Below, in pieces: positions 9,001 through 16,822 of a DNA stretch of 64,000 nt (positions within the stretch are counted from its first letter, which is position 1; each line of letters starts with the position of its first letter). A program made the position numbers and the translations under genes. The notes below the pieces were generated by a model. It was not told where the DNA came from and ran no database searches. It saw only the letters and a program-made list of their open reading frames with translations. The stretch is from Bowmanella yangjiangensis (GTDB lineage: Bacteria; Pseudomonadota; Gammaproteobacteria; Enterobacterales; Alteromonadaceae), in contig NZ_JAFKCS010000006.1 of assembly GCF_017255015.1 (NCBI RefSeq), positions 1 through 64,000 on the forward strand, written 5' to 3'.

Positions 9001-9827
9001 GTGCCTTTATAACGGACCTCGGTCAGGAAGTGCGCATCCGGGGTGCGGGTCTGGGGTACATTCGAGCCCCAGCAAATAATGTAATTGGAGTTGTACCAAT
9101 CCGCCGACTCGGGTACGTCGGTCTGTTCCCCCCACACCTGCGGTGACGCCGGTGGCAGATCGCAGTACCAGTCGTAAAAACTCAGGCAGTTACCACCTAT
9201 CAATGACAAATAACGGGCTCCGGCGGCATAGGACACCATGGACATGGCTGGAATAGGCGAAAATCCGGTTACCCTATCCGGTCCATAGGTTTTGGTGGTG
9301 TAAATATTGGCTGCGGCGATGATTTCATTCACCTCATCCCAGCGCGCCCTCACAAAGCCACCTAAGCCCCGTTGCTGCTTGTAGTCCTTGGCTTTGACCG
9401 GGTCTTCGACGATGGACGCCCAGGCATCAACCGGATCTTTATGCTGCATTTTGGCCTGACGCCACAGCTTCACCAGGCGCTTACGAATCTTCGGGTACTT
9501 GAGGCGATTGGCGCTGTAGATATACCAGGAATAACTGGCACCACGGGGACAGCCACGGGGTTCATGGTTGGGTAAGTCAGGCCGGGTACGAGGATAATCG
9601 GTTTGTTGGGTTTCCCAGGTCACCAGGCCGTCTTTAACATAAATTTTCCAACTGCAGGAGCCGGTACAATTCACCCCATGGGTGGAGCGCACTATTTTGT
9701 CGTGTTGCCAGCGACGACGATACCCATTTTCCCAACTCCGATCTTCGTCTGTGGTCACACCGTGGCCATTGGCGAACTGTCCTTTTATACGTTTGAAATA
9801 CTGCAATCTGTCCAGAAATTGACTCAT
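6039..9827 (-). CDS. narG: Respiratory nitrate reductase alpha subunit (Mo-bisMGD)
   Basis: NarG reduces nitrate to nitrite at a molybdenum bis-MGD centre on the cytoplasmic face. The 1262 residues match the usual 1220-1280. The N-terminal FS0 cluster motif HGVNCTGSCSW (about residues 49-59) with a later Cys in the RGCPRGASYSW stretch is intact, as are GSNVPQTRTPDAHF in the cofactor-binding core and the QEKLRPQTGW segment. The start is supported by an AGGAG site in front of ATG 9827. It is the first gene of the nar operon, divergent from narX, with 236 bases between their longest frames containing a NarL-type site. The stop codon overlaps an ATG (ATGA), a relic or remake of translational coupling to what follows. 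Confidence 0.97.
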   Translation of the reverse strand: MSQFLDRLQYFKRIKGQFANGHGVTTDEDRSWENGYRRRWQHDKIVRSTHGVNCTGSCSWKIYVKDGLVTWETQQTDYPRTRPDLPNHEPRGCPRGASYSWYIYSANRLKYPKIRKRLVKLWRQAKMQHKDPVDAWASIVEDPVKAKDYKQQRGLGGFVRARWDEVNEIIAAANIYTTKTYGPDRVTGFSPIPAMSMVSYAAGARYLSLIGGNCLSFYDWYCDLPPASPQVWGEQTDVPESADWYNSNYIICWGSNVPQTRTPDAHFLTEVRYKGTKVISVTPDYSEVAKLTDQWLAPKQGTDAALAMAFGHVILKEFYVDRQVEYFTDYVRRYSDMPMLVLLDEQEDGSLVQGRFLRASDLLDNLGQENNPEWKTIALNEESGELVSPTGAIGYRWGEAQSGIGKGKWNLTQRDGKTGENLHLQLSLKAGHDELAAVNFPYFGSREHEYGYFQHTEHDAVIPRKVPVRLVTLADGRQAKVATVFDLTLANYGVDNGYQDPNCAKTFEQNLPYTPAWQEAITGVKAADVVKVAREFADNAAKTKGRSMIIVGAGMNHWYNMDMNYRGLINMLILCGCVGQSGGGWAHYVGQEKLRPQTGWTPLAFGLDWVRPPRHMNGTSFFYNHSSQWRYEKLHMQEVISPLADKSKWTGAIIDYNTRAERMGWLPSAPQLGMNPLQLCREAREAGMSAKDYAVQQLKSGELEFACLDPDNPKNFPRNMFIWRSNLLGSSGKGHEYMLRHLLGTKHGLMGKDLGEEGGDKPEDVHWRDDAPEGKVDLFVTLDFRMSTTCLYSDIVLPTATWYEKDDLNTSDMHPFIHPLSRAVDPVWESRSDWDIFKGIAKSFSELCEGHLGQEEDLVTQPMQHDSPGELAQPFGSQAWWKGECDLIPGKTAPNMITVERDYPNTYARFTSLGPLLDKLGNGGKGISWNTQKEVDFLGELNQRHIKAGANQGRPKIDTAIDAAEVILSLAPETNGQVAVKAWDALSQITGLDHRHLALPKEEEKIRFRDIVAQPRKIISSPTWSGLEDEHVSYNAGYTNVHELIPWRTITGRQQFYQDHEWMRDFGEMHCLYKPPVNLKTVRPVLNKKSNGNKELVLNWITPHQKWGIHSTYSDNLLMLTLSRGGPIVWLAEPDAAKAGIEDNDWIEVFNVNGAIAARAVVSQRVPEGMSMMYHAQERIVNVPGAETTGTRGGIHNSVTRAVLKPTHMIGGYAQQAYGFNYYGTVGCNRDEFVIVRKMSKVDWLDDDSVDDQDATEFRGVE

Positions 9828-9944
9828 GCCGGACTCCTGTTGATAAATTAGCTACTGGTCTTGGCGAAATACTCGCTCTAAAACTAGTTAAATAGATCGC
9901 TAACAGCCCCGCAATCCCTTGTCAGGTAAGGGCTTAAAGGCAAG

Positions 9945-9960
9945 TACCCAATAATGGGTA
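9945..9960. promoter_or_regulatory. NarL/NarP 7-2-7 site between narG and narX
   Basis: TACCCAA, then TA, then ATGGGTA forms a near-perfect inverted pair of TACYNMT heptamers with the 2-base spacing preferred by NarL and NarP. It lies about 120 bases before narG and about 125 bases before the likely narX start, so it can act on either promoter. I found no convincing FNR 14-mer in the same gap, although anaerobic control would be expected. Confidence 0.65.
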
Positions 9961-10084
9961 GCTGTTAAGTTGGGCAAAAATCAGTAATATCGCGGGATGA
10001 AAGGCAGGTGAATTCAAAAAGCCGGGAGCGAACACTACTCCCTGTTTATTGTGAGTACCACCTGTGCCCCTGGCAGGTAAGGTG

Positions 10085-11938
10085 ATGTTAAAGCAACTTA
10101 ATCGTTCAATTGTGTTCAGAGTTGGTCTGATGATGTTTGCCATCAGCCTGCTAGCGGTGGTCAGCATGGCCAGTTCGGTATTTATTAGCGACAGCGCCGA
10201 GAATGATGCCTACGCCATCAATCTGTCCGGCACCTTGCGGATGCAAAGCTATCAGATAGCTATCAGCCTAATGCGTGATGACCTCGAGGCTGAAGCGCGT
10301 CAGCAACGCCTCACTAAGCAGATTCATCAGTTTGACCAAACCCTGCAATTACCCACCCTGCAACGCCCGGCGATGGCCAAGCGAGCCAGCGAGCATTTTG
10401 AGCTTTACGAGTCTATTGTGGCGCGCTGGCAAGAACGCATCAAACCGGGTATTGAGGCCGCTATTCTAGAGCCTGAAGCTTTGCCAACGCTGCTGAATGA
10501 AACCGATGCATTGGTAAAAGACATCGACCATCTGGTAAAGCTCCATCAATATCATGCGGAGCAAAATGTGGCCACGATTCGCCTGATTCAGGGCCTTGCG
10601 TTATTGCTAACCGCGCTGTTAATGATAGTGGCCATGTTTATCATCAGCCGGCATATTAAGCAGCCATTGGCGCAGCTGACCCAGATCGCCCGGCAAATAG
10701 GCAGAGGGGATTTTACTGGTCGTGCCCCCGACCATGGCCATGATGAACTGGCGCTGCTGGGCCATACCCTTAATCACATGTCAGATGCCATCAGTCGTTC
10801 CCACAGTTTGATGGAAAAGAAGGTGCAGGAAAAAACCATCCGCCTGCAACAAAGTAATCAGTCGGTAGAACTGCTCTACAACATCAGTAACAGCCTACAG
10901 GAGTCACTCAGTCATCCGTCGGAGTTTGGCCCACTGCTAAATCGCCTGGCGAAGATCACCGGGCTTTCGGATCTGGACCTATGCATGATGACGGCTTCAG
11001 GCAATACACCTTACGAACACCTGATGACCAAGGATAAAATTTTACCCTCGCGCTGCATCAATAAAGATTGTAATGGGTGTATGAATACCAACCCACCAGC
11101 AGAGAATAAACTGACCTTTCCCCTGACCCGCGCTTCGACTAACTATGGCGTGCTGGTATGTCAGTTGCAGCCAGGACAAAAGCTGGAAACCTGGCAGATG
11201 CGCCTGCTCAAGTCCGTAGCAGATCAGTTTGCTGTAAGTTTGAGCCTGCGCGACCAGCAGGAACAAAGTCGCCGACTCGTGCTAATGCATGAACGTACTG
11301 TTATTGCCAGAGAACTACACGATTCATTGGCGCAGGCCCTGTCTTATTTGAAAATTCAGGTAGCCAGGTTGGAGAAGCTACTTAAACAGCCTAATGGTGC
11401 CGATAAAGCCGCCCCGGTTATTGACGAGCTGAAAACCGGATTGAGCTCAGCGTATCGGGAGTTACGTGAACTGCTTACCACCTTCAGACTGAAAATGGAC
11501 GGCCAAAGCCTGCGCGCAGCCATGGAACAAAGCTTGCTACAACTGCAGGAGCGTTCCGACAGTATTCGCTTCTCGCTGGAATTTGATGTGGATAACCTGC
11601 CCTTTAGCCCCAATGAAGAGATCCACCTACTGCAAATCACCCGCGAAGCGCTGCAAAACGCTCTGCATCACTCCGGAGGCAATCAAGTGGTGGTGAGTTT
11701 ACAGCGAACTGTCGATAGTCCGTCACATATCAAACTGAGTATTCGTGATAACGGCATTGGCATTGAAAACGACCCAAGCAAGCTAAATCACTATGGCCTG
11801 GCCATCATGCGCGAGCGCAGCCGCAACTTAGGTGGTGAGTTGAATGTACAGCGCCATCCTGCCGGTGGCACCCTGGTCAGCTTTGAATTTGAACCTGAAT
11901 ATTATGCCCAGCGCAAAGATGAGGTGGTTGGGCTTTAA
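10085..11938 (+). CDS. narX: Nitrate/nitrite sensor histidine kinase
   Basis: NarX senses periplasmic nitrate and phosphorylates NarL. Counting from ATG 10085 it has 617 residues; the frame is also open from GTG 10064, seven codons earlier. The order is: first membrane helix (about 10-30), the periplasmic sensor with the P-box AINLSGTLRMQSYQ, second membrane helix (about 175-195), HAMP, a GAF-like region with a cysteine cluster (CINKDCNGC, about 330), HisKA_3 with ERTVIARELHDSLAQAL holding the phospho-His, and the HATPase domain with NALHHS and DNGIGI. P-box and cysteine cluster are NarX hallmarks. It is divergent from narG. Unlike E. coli, narL does not follow directly but after 315 bases with its own control region. 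Confidence 0.95.
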   Translation: MLKQLNRSIVFRVGLMMFAISLLAVVSMASSVFISDSAENDAYAINLSGTLRMQSYQIAISLMRDDLEAEARQQRLTKQIHQFDQTLQLPTLQRPAMAKRASEHFELYESIVARWQERIKPGIEAAILEPEALPTLLNETDALVKDIDHLVKLHQYHAEQNVATIRLIQGLALLLTALLMIVAMFIISRHIKQPLAQLTQIARQIGRGDFTGRAPDHGHDELALLGHTLNHMSDAISRSHSLMEKKVQEKTIRLQQSNQSVELLYNISNSLQESLSHPSEFGPLLNRLAKITGLSDLDLCMMTASGNTPYEHLMTKDKILPSRCINKDCNGCMNTNPPAENKLTFPLTRASTNYGVLVCQLQPGQKLETWQMRLLKSVADQFAVSLSLRDQQEQSRRLVLMHERTVIARELHDSLAQALSYLKIQVARLEKLLKQPNGADKAAPVIDELKTGLSSAYRELRELLTTFRLKMDGQSLRAAMEQSLLQLQERSDSIRFSLEFDVDNLPFSPNEEIHLLQITREALQNALHHSGGNQVVVSLQRTVDSPSHIKLSIRDNGIGIENDPSKLNHYGLAIMRERSRNLGGELNVQRHPAGGTLVSFEFEPEYYAQRKDEVVGL

Positions 11939-12152
11939 GGGATATTGTAGTTATATCAACCTATGCATAATGATTAGGACAAACTTGAGCATTGCGCAGT
12001 CAGTTACACATCTAATCATAAAGGGCTGGTTTGCTGTACGCCCGAATAGAGGATTATTCACATGCAGCAAGGATGGCAATAAGAAAAGTCACTTATGTGG
12101 AGCAAGGTGACCAGCATAGTGCGGCAACAGGATACATGCCCCCAAAAACAAC

Positions 12153-12168
12153 TACCCACTTAGAGGTA
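12153..12168. promoter_or_regulatory. NarL/NarP 7-2-7 site upstream of narL
   Basis: TACCCAC, then TT, then AGAGGTA (TACCTCT on the other strand) has the 7-2-7 architecture of NarL/NarP sites, 86-101 bases before the narL start. A single further heptamer TACCCCT is at 12201-12207 and a half-matched FNR-like TTGATAACTATTCA at 12220-12233. The 315-base gap between narX and narL is otherwise free of genes. The layout suggests narL has its own nitrate-responsive, possibly autoregulated promoter. Confidence 0.5.
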
Positions 12169-12253
12169 CTCACCTATCTCCTGAGATTGGTTGGAATCCC
12201 TACCCCTAAACGTTACTCTTTGATAACTATTCAGATAAAAGCCGGAGACAGAA

Positions 12254-12919
12254 ATGTCTGAGTTAACCCCCGCTACCGTATTAATGGTCGATGATCACCC
12301 TTTGCTGCGTAAAGGGCTCACACAACTAATAGAACTGGAAGACGACCTGGAAGTGGTAGGTGAAGCCAGTAGCGGTCAGCAGGCTATTGAGCTGGCTGAA
12401 TCCCTAGACCCGGATCTGATTACCCTGGATCTGAATATGCAGGGCATGGATGGCCTGCAGACCTTAAAAGCCCTGCGCGAACGTGGCGTGGATGCGCGCA
12501 TCATCATGCTGACGGTGTCAGACAGCGATGAGGATGTGGTGGAAGCCATTCGCTTGGGAGCAGACGGTTATCTGCTGAAAGATATGGATCCCGACGCCCT
12601 GATCGATAAGCTCAAAGAAGCGGTACTGGGCAAAATGGTGATGAGTCCCAAGCTCACCGAAATTCTGGCAACAGCCTTGCGCCGACCGCAGCGACAGACC
12701 AACCGCGCACTGGCTAGCCTCACCAGCCGGGAACTGGACATCCTTAAGCTTATCGCCAAGGGGCTGAGCAATAAGCTGATTGCCAGGGAGCTGGATATTT
12801 CAGATGGCACAGTAAAGGTGCATGTAAAACACCTGTTGAAAAAGCTCGATTTGCGCTCGCGGGTCGAAGCCGCAGTGTGGATGGTTAACCAACAAAGCAA
12901 AGGCGACGCCAGGGACTGA
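12254..12919 (+). CDS. narL: Nitrate/nitrite response regulator
   Basis: NarL is the DNA-binding partner of NarX. The 221-residue protein has an N-terminal receiver domain ([12 protein letters not shown], phospho-acceptor Asp in [13 protein letters not shown] near residue 60, conserved Lys in GYLLKDM) and a C-terminal LuxR-type helix-turn-helix ([19 protein letters not shown] and [14 protein letters not shown], about residues 155-205). Both length and domain order are normal for NarL/NarP. It could also be called NarP, but its position after narX favours NarL. The downstream moa genes follow after a 470-base gap with a structured leader. Confidence 0.94.
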   Translation: MSELTPATVLMVDDHPLLRKGLTQLIELEDDLEVVGEASSGQQAIELAESLDPDLITLDLNMQGMDGLQTLKALRERGVDARIIMLTVSDSDEDVVEAIRLGADGYLLKDMDPDALIDKLKEAVLGKMVMSPKLTEILATALRRPQRQTNRALASLTSRELDILKLIAKGLSNKLIARELDISDGTVKVHVKHLLKKLDLRSRVEAAVWMVNQQSKGDARD

Positions 12920-12977
12920 GTGACCCCGTTCAATATCCCCTGACATTCGCCTCTCCCCCTTTAGAGACGAGGCATGA

Positions 12978-13178
12978 ATGCTTATGGGTAGCGCATTGCT
13001 TGACTGGATGGACTTTGAACAAGCGCCGCAACTATCAAATAAAACCTTTGGCTTGCGTTATCAAGGCTGTCTTCCCGCAATGCATTTTACCTTGAGTCTG
13101 GCACGCCAGCAGGACTATGCCGAGCAGCCCATTGATGACAATGCCACCTACGGACTCACGCAATTAGATTGTGGTTAA
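12978..13178 (+). pseudogene. Possible C-terminal remnant of a beta-barrel outer-membrane protein
   Basis: A 66-codon frame between narL and the moaA leader encodes alternating hydrophobic/polar stretches (FGLRYQG, HFTLSLARQQDYAEQP) reminiscent of strands in alginate-export-type outer-membrane porins, which often accompany denitrification genes. There is no signal peptide, no clear ribosome site and no final aromatic residue as expected for an intact barrel. I read it as a decayed fragment, with low certainty. It could equally be a chance frame. Confidence 0.22.
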
Positions 13179-13237
13179 TGGTCGCCGCCAACTGGTAATT
13201 ATCCCAATGCACCGCCGGTCTATCCCTTTTGGGGAAT

Positions 13238-13380
13238 AGCCTGGCGTCTGGTTTGCCGTAGCATTAATACGTCGGGACAATGCCCGGCCTGCCGAGCCGT
13301 TATCGCTAAACCTTCAGGCATGGGGTAACGGCCTATAGGGTTGATGGAGAAATTTGTCAGCCTCCCCTGTTTGGAAAGGT
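13238..13380 (+). ncRNA. Structured moaA leader, candidate Moco RNA motif (riboswitch)
   Basis: The 210 bases before moaA contain several pairable segments: GCCGTTA (13296-13302) with TAACGGC (13326-13332), enclosing CCTTCAGG; CGGG with CCCG around 13273-13287; and AGGG with CCCCT around 13337-13368. A GCCTCCC stretch at the 3' end precedes the AAGG ribosome site. In E. coli and relatives the moaABCDE leader carries the Moco RNA motif, which senses molybdenum cofactor. Position and gene context fit; I could not align it to the consensus from memory, so the identity is probable rather than certain. Confidence 0.5.
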
Positions 13381-13388
13381 AAGGAATC

Positions 13389-14357
13389 ATGTTGGAAGAT
13401 AGATTTGGCCGGCGCTTTGAGTATTTGCGACTGTCCATCACTGATGTTTGCAATTTTCGCTGCACCTATTGTTTGCCGGATGGCTATCAGGGTAACGGCA
13501 AAACGCGCTTTCTCAGTCAACCACAGATCGCCACCTTGGCAGGCGCTTTTGCCGGACTGGGTACCCGAAAAATCCGTATAACCGGCGGGGAGCCTTCACT
13601 GCGCAAGGATCTGACGGAGATTATTGCCATCTGTGCCCAAACTCAGGGCATTGACAAGGTCGCGCTAACCACCAATGGCTTCAAATTACCCGGCCAGGTT
13701 AAGCAATGGAAGGACGCCGGACTGAGCGCCCTGAATGTCAGTATCGACAGTCTGGATCCCAGACAATTTCATGCCATTACCGGGCACAACAAGCTAGATA
13801 CCGTGCTACAGGGAGTTGAAAGTGCCCTCGCGCTGGGGCTTAAGGTCAAAGTGAACAGCGTGCTGTTGAAAGGCTACTCTCAGACCTTGCTTAAACACGC
13901 GCTAAACTGGCTGAAAAATACGCCGGTCACACTCCGACTGATTGAGCTGATGCAAACTGGCGACAATCAGGCCTTCTTTGCCGAAAACCACCTGAGCGGC
14001 CAGAGCATAAAAGCCGAATTGCTGGCCAGTGGCTGGCTACCCATAATGCGGGGTAAAACCGCCGGACCCGCACAGGAGTTTAGCCACCCGGACTATCAAG
14101 GGAATATTGGTTTAATCATGCCATATGACAAAGACTTCTGTACCAGTTGTAACCGGCTGCGGGTGTCTGCCACGGGCAATCTGCATCTGTGCTTATTTGC
14201 AGAGCAGGGGTTGTCTCTGGCGCCCTGGTTGCAGGACGGCGATATTGCCGGTTTGCAGCAACATATGTTGCAACTGCTTGGGCAAAAACACAGCCGTCAT
14301 TGGTTACAACAAGGTTTGACCGGTGCCACCCAACAACTAGCCATGCTGGGAGGCTAA
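13389..14357 (+). CDS. moaA: GTP 3',8-cyclase, first step of molybdenum cofactor synthesis
   Basis: MoaA is a radical SAM enzyme that starts conversion of GTP to cyclic pyranopterin monophosphate. The 322 residues contain the SAM-cluster motif CNFRCTYC near residue 20, the segment ITGGEPSLRKDL, and the C-terminal second cluster CTSCNRLRVSATGNLHLC. The protein ends in GG, needed in the family. It is the first gene of a six-gene cofactor operon, and mobA begins on the base after its stop. A clear AAGG site precedes the ATG. It supplies the cofactor for the NarG encoded in the same block. Confidence 0.95.
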   Translation: MLEDRFGRRFEYLRLSITDVCNFRCTYCLPDGYQGNGKTRFLSQPQIATLAGAFAGLGTRKIRITGGEPSLRKDLTEIIAICAQTQGIDKVALTTNGFKLPGQVKQWKDAGLSALNVSIDSLDPRQFHAITGHNKLDTVLQGVESALALGLKVKVNSVLLKGYSQTLLKHALNWLKNTPVTLRLIELMQTGDNQAFFAENHLSGQSIKAELLASGWLPIMRGKTAGPAQEFSHPDYQGNIGLIMPYDKDFCTSCNRLRVSATGNLHLCLFAEQGLSLAPWLQDGDIAGLQQHMLQLLGQKHSRHWLQQGLTGATQQLAMLGG

Positions 14358-14894
14358 ATGCTGATTGGATTGGTGCTGGCCGGCGGGCGTTCGAGCCGGA
14401 TGGGGCAAGACAAAGCATTGCTGGAATACCATGGCAATAGCCTGCTACAACAAGCGCAGCAGCTTTTACAAAAAAGTGGCTGCGAACGGGTATTAATTAG
14501 CCGCAATCAGCTCGGATTTGTGCAAGATCTGGTAAAAGATGCCGGACCACTTGGCGGCATCTATAGCGCCCTCACCCAAGCCAACAACCTGGATGAGTTG
14601 TTGATTGTACCTGTAGATATGCCATTTTTGCTGCCATCTCTGCTACATGACTTGTACCGCTATGGGCGCAAAAATGGCCGTCCGTATTATTTCCAGCACT
14701 GTTTTCTGCCTCTATATTTACCCATCACTGAGGTTTTGCGCGATTATCTTAAGCAACTGATGGATAACGAAGGACAAGGTTCGGTGCGCCATATGCTGGC
14801 GCATCTGCAGGCTTGTGCCCTGCCTTGCAAAGCCAGACACAGACTACGTAATTTGAATACCCCTGAGCAGTGGCAATCTGCCATTGCGGGTTAA
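14358..14894 (+). CDS. mobA: Molybdenum cofactor guanylyltransferase
   Basis: MobA adds GMP to molybdopterin to form the guanine dinucleotide cofactor used by NarG. The 178-residue protein starts with the nucleotidyltransferase signature LAGGRSSRMGQDKALL and has GPLGGIYSAL and VPVDMPFLLP in the expected places. The ATG directly follows the moaA stop without a gap. It is slightly shorter than the usual 190-200 residues, but the motifs are intact. Having mobA inside the moa operon directly serves the bis-MGD enzymes. Confidence 0.92.
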   Translation: MLIGLVLAGGRSSRMGQDKALLEYHGNSLLQQAQQLLQKSGCERVLISRNQLGFVQDLVKDAGPLGGIYSALTQANNLDELLIVPVDMPFLLPSLLHDLYRYGRKNGRPYYFQHCFLPLYLPITEVLRDYLKQLMDNEGQGSVRHMLAHLQACALPCKARHRLRNLNTPEQWQSAIAG

Positions 14895-14906
14895 CGGACA
14901 TTCCCT

Positions 14907-15446
14907 ATGAATACAGCACCTTTGCCACCCAAAGCCGCATTGAATATCGCCATACTGACCGTTTCAGACAGCCGCACTCAAGAGCAGGACAACGCCGGGC
15001 AGTATCTGCAAGAAAGGCTGCAAAGCGCCGGACATAAGCTAACCGAGCGACATCTACTGCCAAGAAATCGCTATCTTATTCGTGCCCAGGTATCCGCCTG
15101 GATTGCCAGCAGTGAGGTACAGGTCGTTCTTATCAACGGTGGCACAGGGTTTCATGCTAAGGACTGCACGCCTGAGGCGGTATCCGTGTTGTTTGACCAC
15201 GAAGTAACCGGGTTTGGCGAGCTGTTCAGGCAGCTCTCCTATCAGGATATTGGTCCATCGGCACTGCAATCCCGCGCCCTGGCTGGACTGGCTAACCATA
15301 CCTTAATTTGCTGTCTACCGGGTTCAGCCAATGCCTGCGCCACCGCCTGGCAGCATTTGATTGGCCCCCAGTTGGATGCACGTGAAGGTAAATGCAATTT
15401 TCTTGGCCACCTTTGTGTAACCACGTCATGTGAGCAACGGCTATGA
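14907..15446 (+). CDS. moaB: Molybdopterin adenylyltransferase
   Basis: MoaB/MogA-type protein that adenylylates molybdopterin before metal insertion. The 179 residues carry TVSDSRTQEQDNAGQ near residue 20, INGGTGFHAKDCTPEAV around residue 80 and LPGSANAC in the C-terminal half, the standard family motifs (the usual TGxxxRD motif reads TGFHAKD here). The stop overlaps the moaC start by four bases (ATGA). Without a separate mogA in view, the protein may do the MogA job, but the operon position favours the name moaB. Confidence 0.9.
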   Translation: MNTAPLPPKAALNIAILTVSDSRTQEQDNAGQYLQERLQSAGHKLTERHLLPRNRYLIRAQVSAWIASSEVQVVLINGGTGFHAKDCTPEAVSVLFDHEVTGFGELFRQLSYQDIGPSALQSRALAGLANHTLICCLPGSANACATAWQHLIGPQLDAREGKCNFLGHLCVTTSCEQRL

Positions 15447-15931
15447 CGGGTCTGACGCATTTGAACAGCAGGGGTGAAGCCAGCATGGTGGATGTAGGTA
15501 ACAAACAGATCACCGCCCGCCAGGCTATGGCCGTCGGCTATGTGGAAATGCAGCCTGACACCTTGGCGAATATTTGCGCAGGCATGCTACCTAAGGGAGA
15601 CGTGTTCGCCGTAGCCAGAGTCGCCGGGATCCAGGCTGCCAAGCAATGCGCCAATTTAATTCCTCTATGCCATCCACTGATGCTGAGCAATATTCAGGTG
15701 GAGTTTAAGGTGGATGCCGACAACGTCAGAGTAGGTATTCAGGCCATATGCAAAGTGGCAGGACAAACCGGGGTGGAGATGGAAGCGCTAACGGCAGTAT
15801 CCGTTGCCGCCCTCACCCTGTTTGATATGTGTAAGGCTATCGATCCCGCCATGCGGATCGACGGCATACGCGTTGTCAATAAGTCCGGTGGCAAAAGCGG
15901 CTACTGGCAAACGAGAGATGAGCATGATTGA
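15443..15931 (+). CDS. moaC: Cyclic pyranopterin monophosphate synthase
   Basis: MoaC completes cyclic pyranopterin monophosphate formation from the MoaA product. The 162 residues match the family length of about 160 and contain MVDVGNK near the start, CANLIPLCHPL around residue 70 and GVEMEALTAVSVAALTLFDM near residue 115 (quoted in part: GVEMEALTAV, ALTLFDMCK). It overlaps moaB by four bases and moaD by eight, showing tight coupling in the operon. Confidence 0.95.
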   Translation: MTGLTHLNSRGEASMVDVGNKQITARQAMAVGYVEMQPDTLANICAGMLPKGDVFAVARVAGIQAAKQCANLIPLCHPLMLSNIQVEFKVDADNVRVGIQAICKVAGQTGVEMEALTAVSVAALTLFDMCKAIDPAMRIDGIRVVNKSGGKSGYWQTRDEHD

Positions 15932-16169
15932 AGTATTGTTTTTTGCCCAATTGCGCGAACAGATGGGTCATGAAAAGCTGGCGCTGCAAAATGCCTTTGC
16001 CGACCTTGGTGCACTTCGCCAATACCTGATGGCACAGCATAGAGAGTGGCAGGACTATCTGTCCCCTGCCCATTCTCTGGCAGCAGTCAACCAGTGCTTA
16101 GTGGATGATAACCACCCCTTGCACGCTGGTGACGAGGTGGCCTTCTTTCCTCCTGTTACCGGAGGCTAA
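15924..16169 (+). CDS. moaD: Molybdopterin synthase small (sulfur carrier) subunit
   Basis: MoaD is a ubiquitin-like sulfur carrier whose C-terminal glycine is thiocarboxylated. I start it at ATG 15924 (MIEVLFFAQLREQ), giving 81 residues, the usual size; an ATG two codons earlier is possible. It ends in FFPPVTGG, the essential GG tail. It overlaps the moaC end by eight bases and its stop is next to the moaE start. Confidence 0.93.
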   Translation: MIEVLFFAQLREQMGHEKLALQNAFADLGALRQYLMAQHREWQDYLSPAHSLAAVNQCLVDDNHPLHAGDEVAFFPPVTGG

Positions 16170-16170
16170 C

Positions 16171-16671
16171 ATGCAAGCCAAGCAATTATCTGACTTTATC
16201 TCGGTACAAGAAGCCAACTTTAGTCAGGCCGAAGAATACCTGGCACTGTGTGCCGGTAATCGTCAGGACGGCGCAATCGTCAGTTTCGTTGGCCTGGTAA
16301 GAGATATTAATTCGCAGCACCGGGTACAAAAACTGACACTGGAACACTATCCGGCCATGACGGAAAAATCCCTTAAGAAAATAGTAACAGAGGCCAGGAG
16401 TCTGTGGCCTATTAGCCGCGTCAGGCTAATTCACCGCGTGGGCGCCTTACAAGCTTCAGAACAGATAGTGTTTGTCGGTGTGAGCAGTCGGCACCGTGGC
16501 CATGCATTTCAGGCCTGTGAATTCATTATGGATCAGCTTAAAACACGCGCACCATTTTGGAAAAAAGAACAGGATGACAAAGATGAGCACTGGGTACAGG
16601 CCAATCAGCAGGATCAGCAAAAAGCCAGACAATGGTTGTTGAAACCAGAAGACCTATCGATGTTCATGTAA
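16171..16671 (+). CDS. moaE: Molybdopterin synthase large (catalytic) subunit
   Basis: MoaE transfers sulfur from MoaD to cyclic pyranopterin monophosphate. I start at ATG 16171, six bases after a GGAGG site that lies inside the moaD end, giving 166 residues. Motifs include GAIVSFVGLVRD, LTLEHYPAMTE, VRLIHRVGAL and the catalytic region RAPFWKKE. It is the last gene of the moa operon; the sequence then changes to more A+T-rich accessory DNA. Confidence 0.95.
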   Translation: MQAKQLSDFISVQEANFSQAEEYLALCAGNRQDGAIVSFVGLVRDINSQHRVQKLTLEHYPAMTEKSLKKIVTEARSLWPISRVRLIHRVGALQASEQIVFVGVSSRHRGHAFQACEFIMDQLKTRAPFWKKEQDDKDEHWVQANQQDQQKARQWLLKPEDLSMFM

Positions 16672-16822
16672 GGAGTTGTTCTGTCCACGCCCCTGAAGAT
16701 GAGACAGATTTGATTAGAGTTTTCTGCAATGATGAAAGCAGGGGATGACAATTAGACCTGTTTCACCTTAGCGGAAGTGGACACATAGCTTAAAAGATAC
16801 AAACTAAGGGCGTAAACCAATT

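Noticed and set aside
9970-9990. An FNR site in the narG-narX gap
   Set aside because: The best candidate has a five-base spacer and mismatched halves instead of TTGAT-N4-ATCAA.
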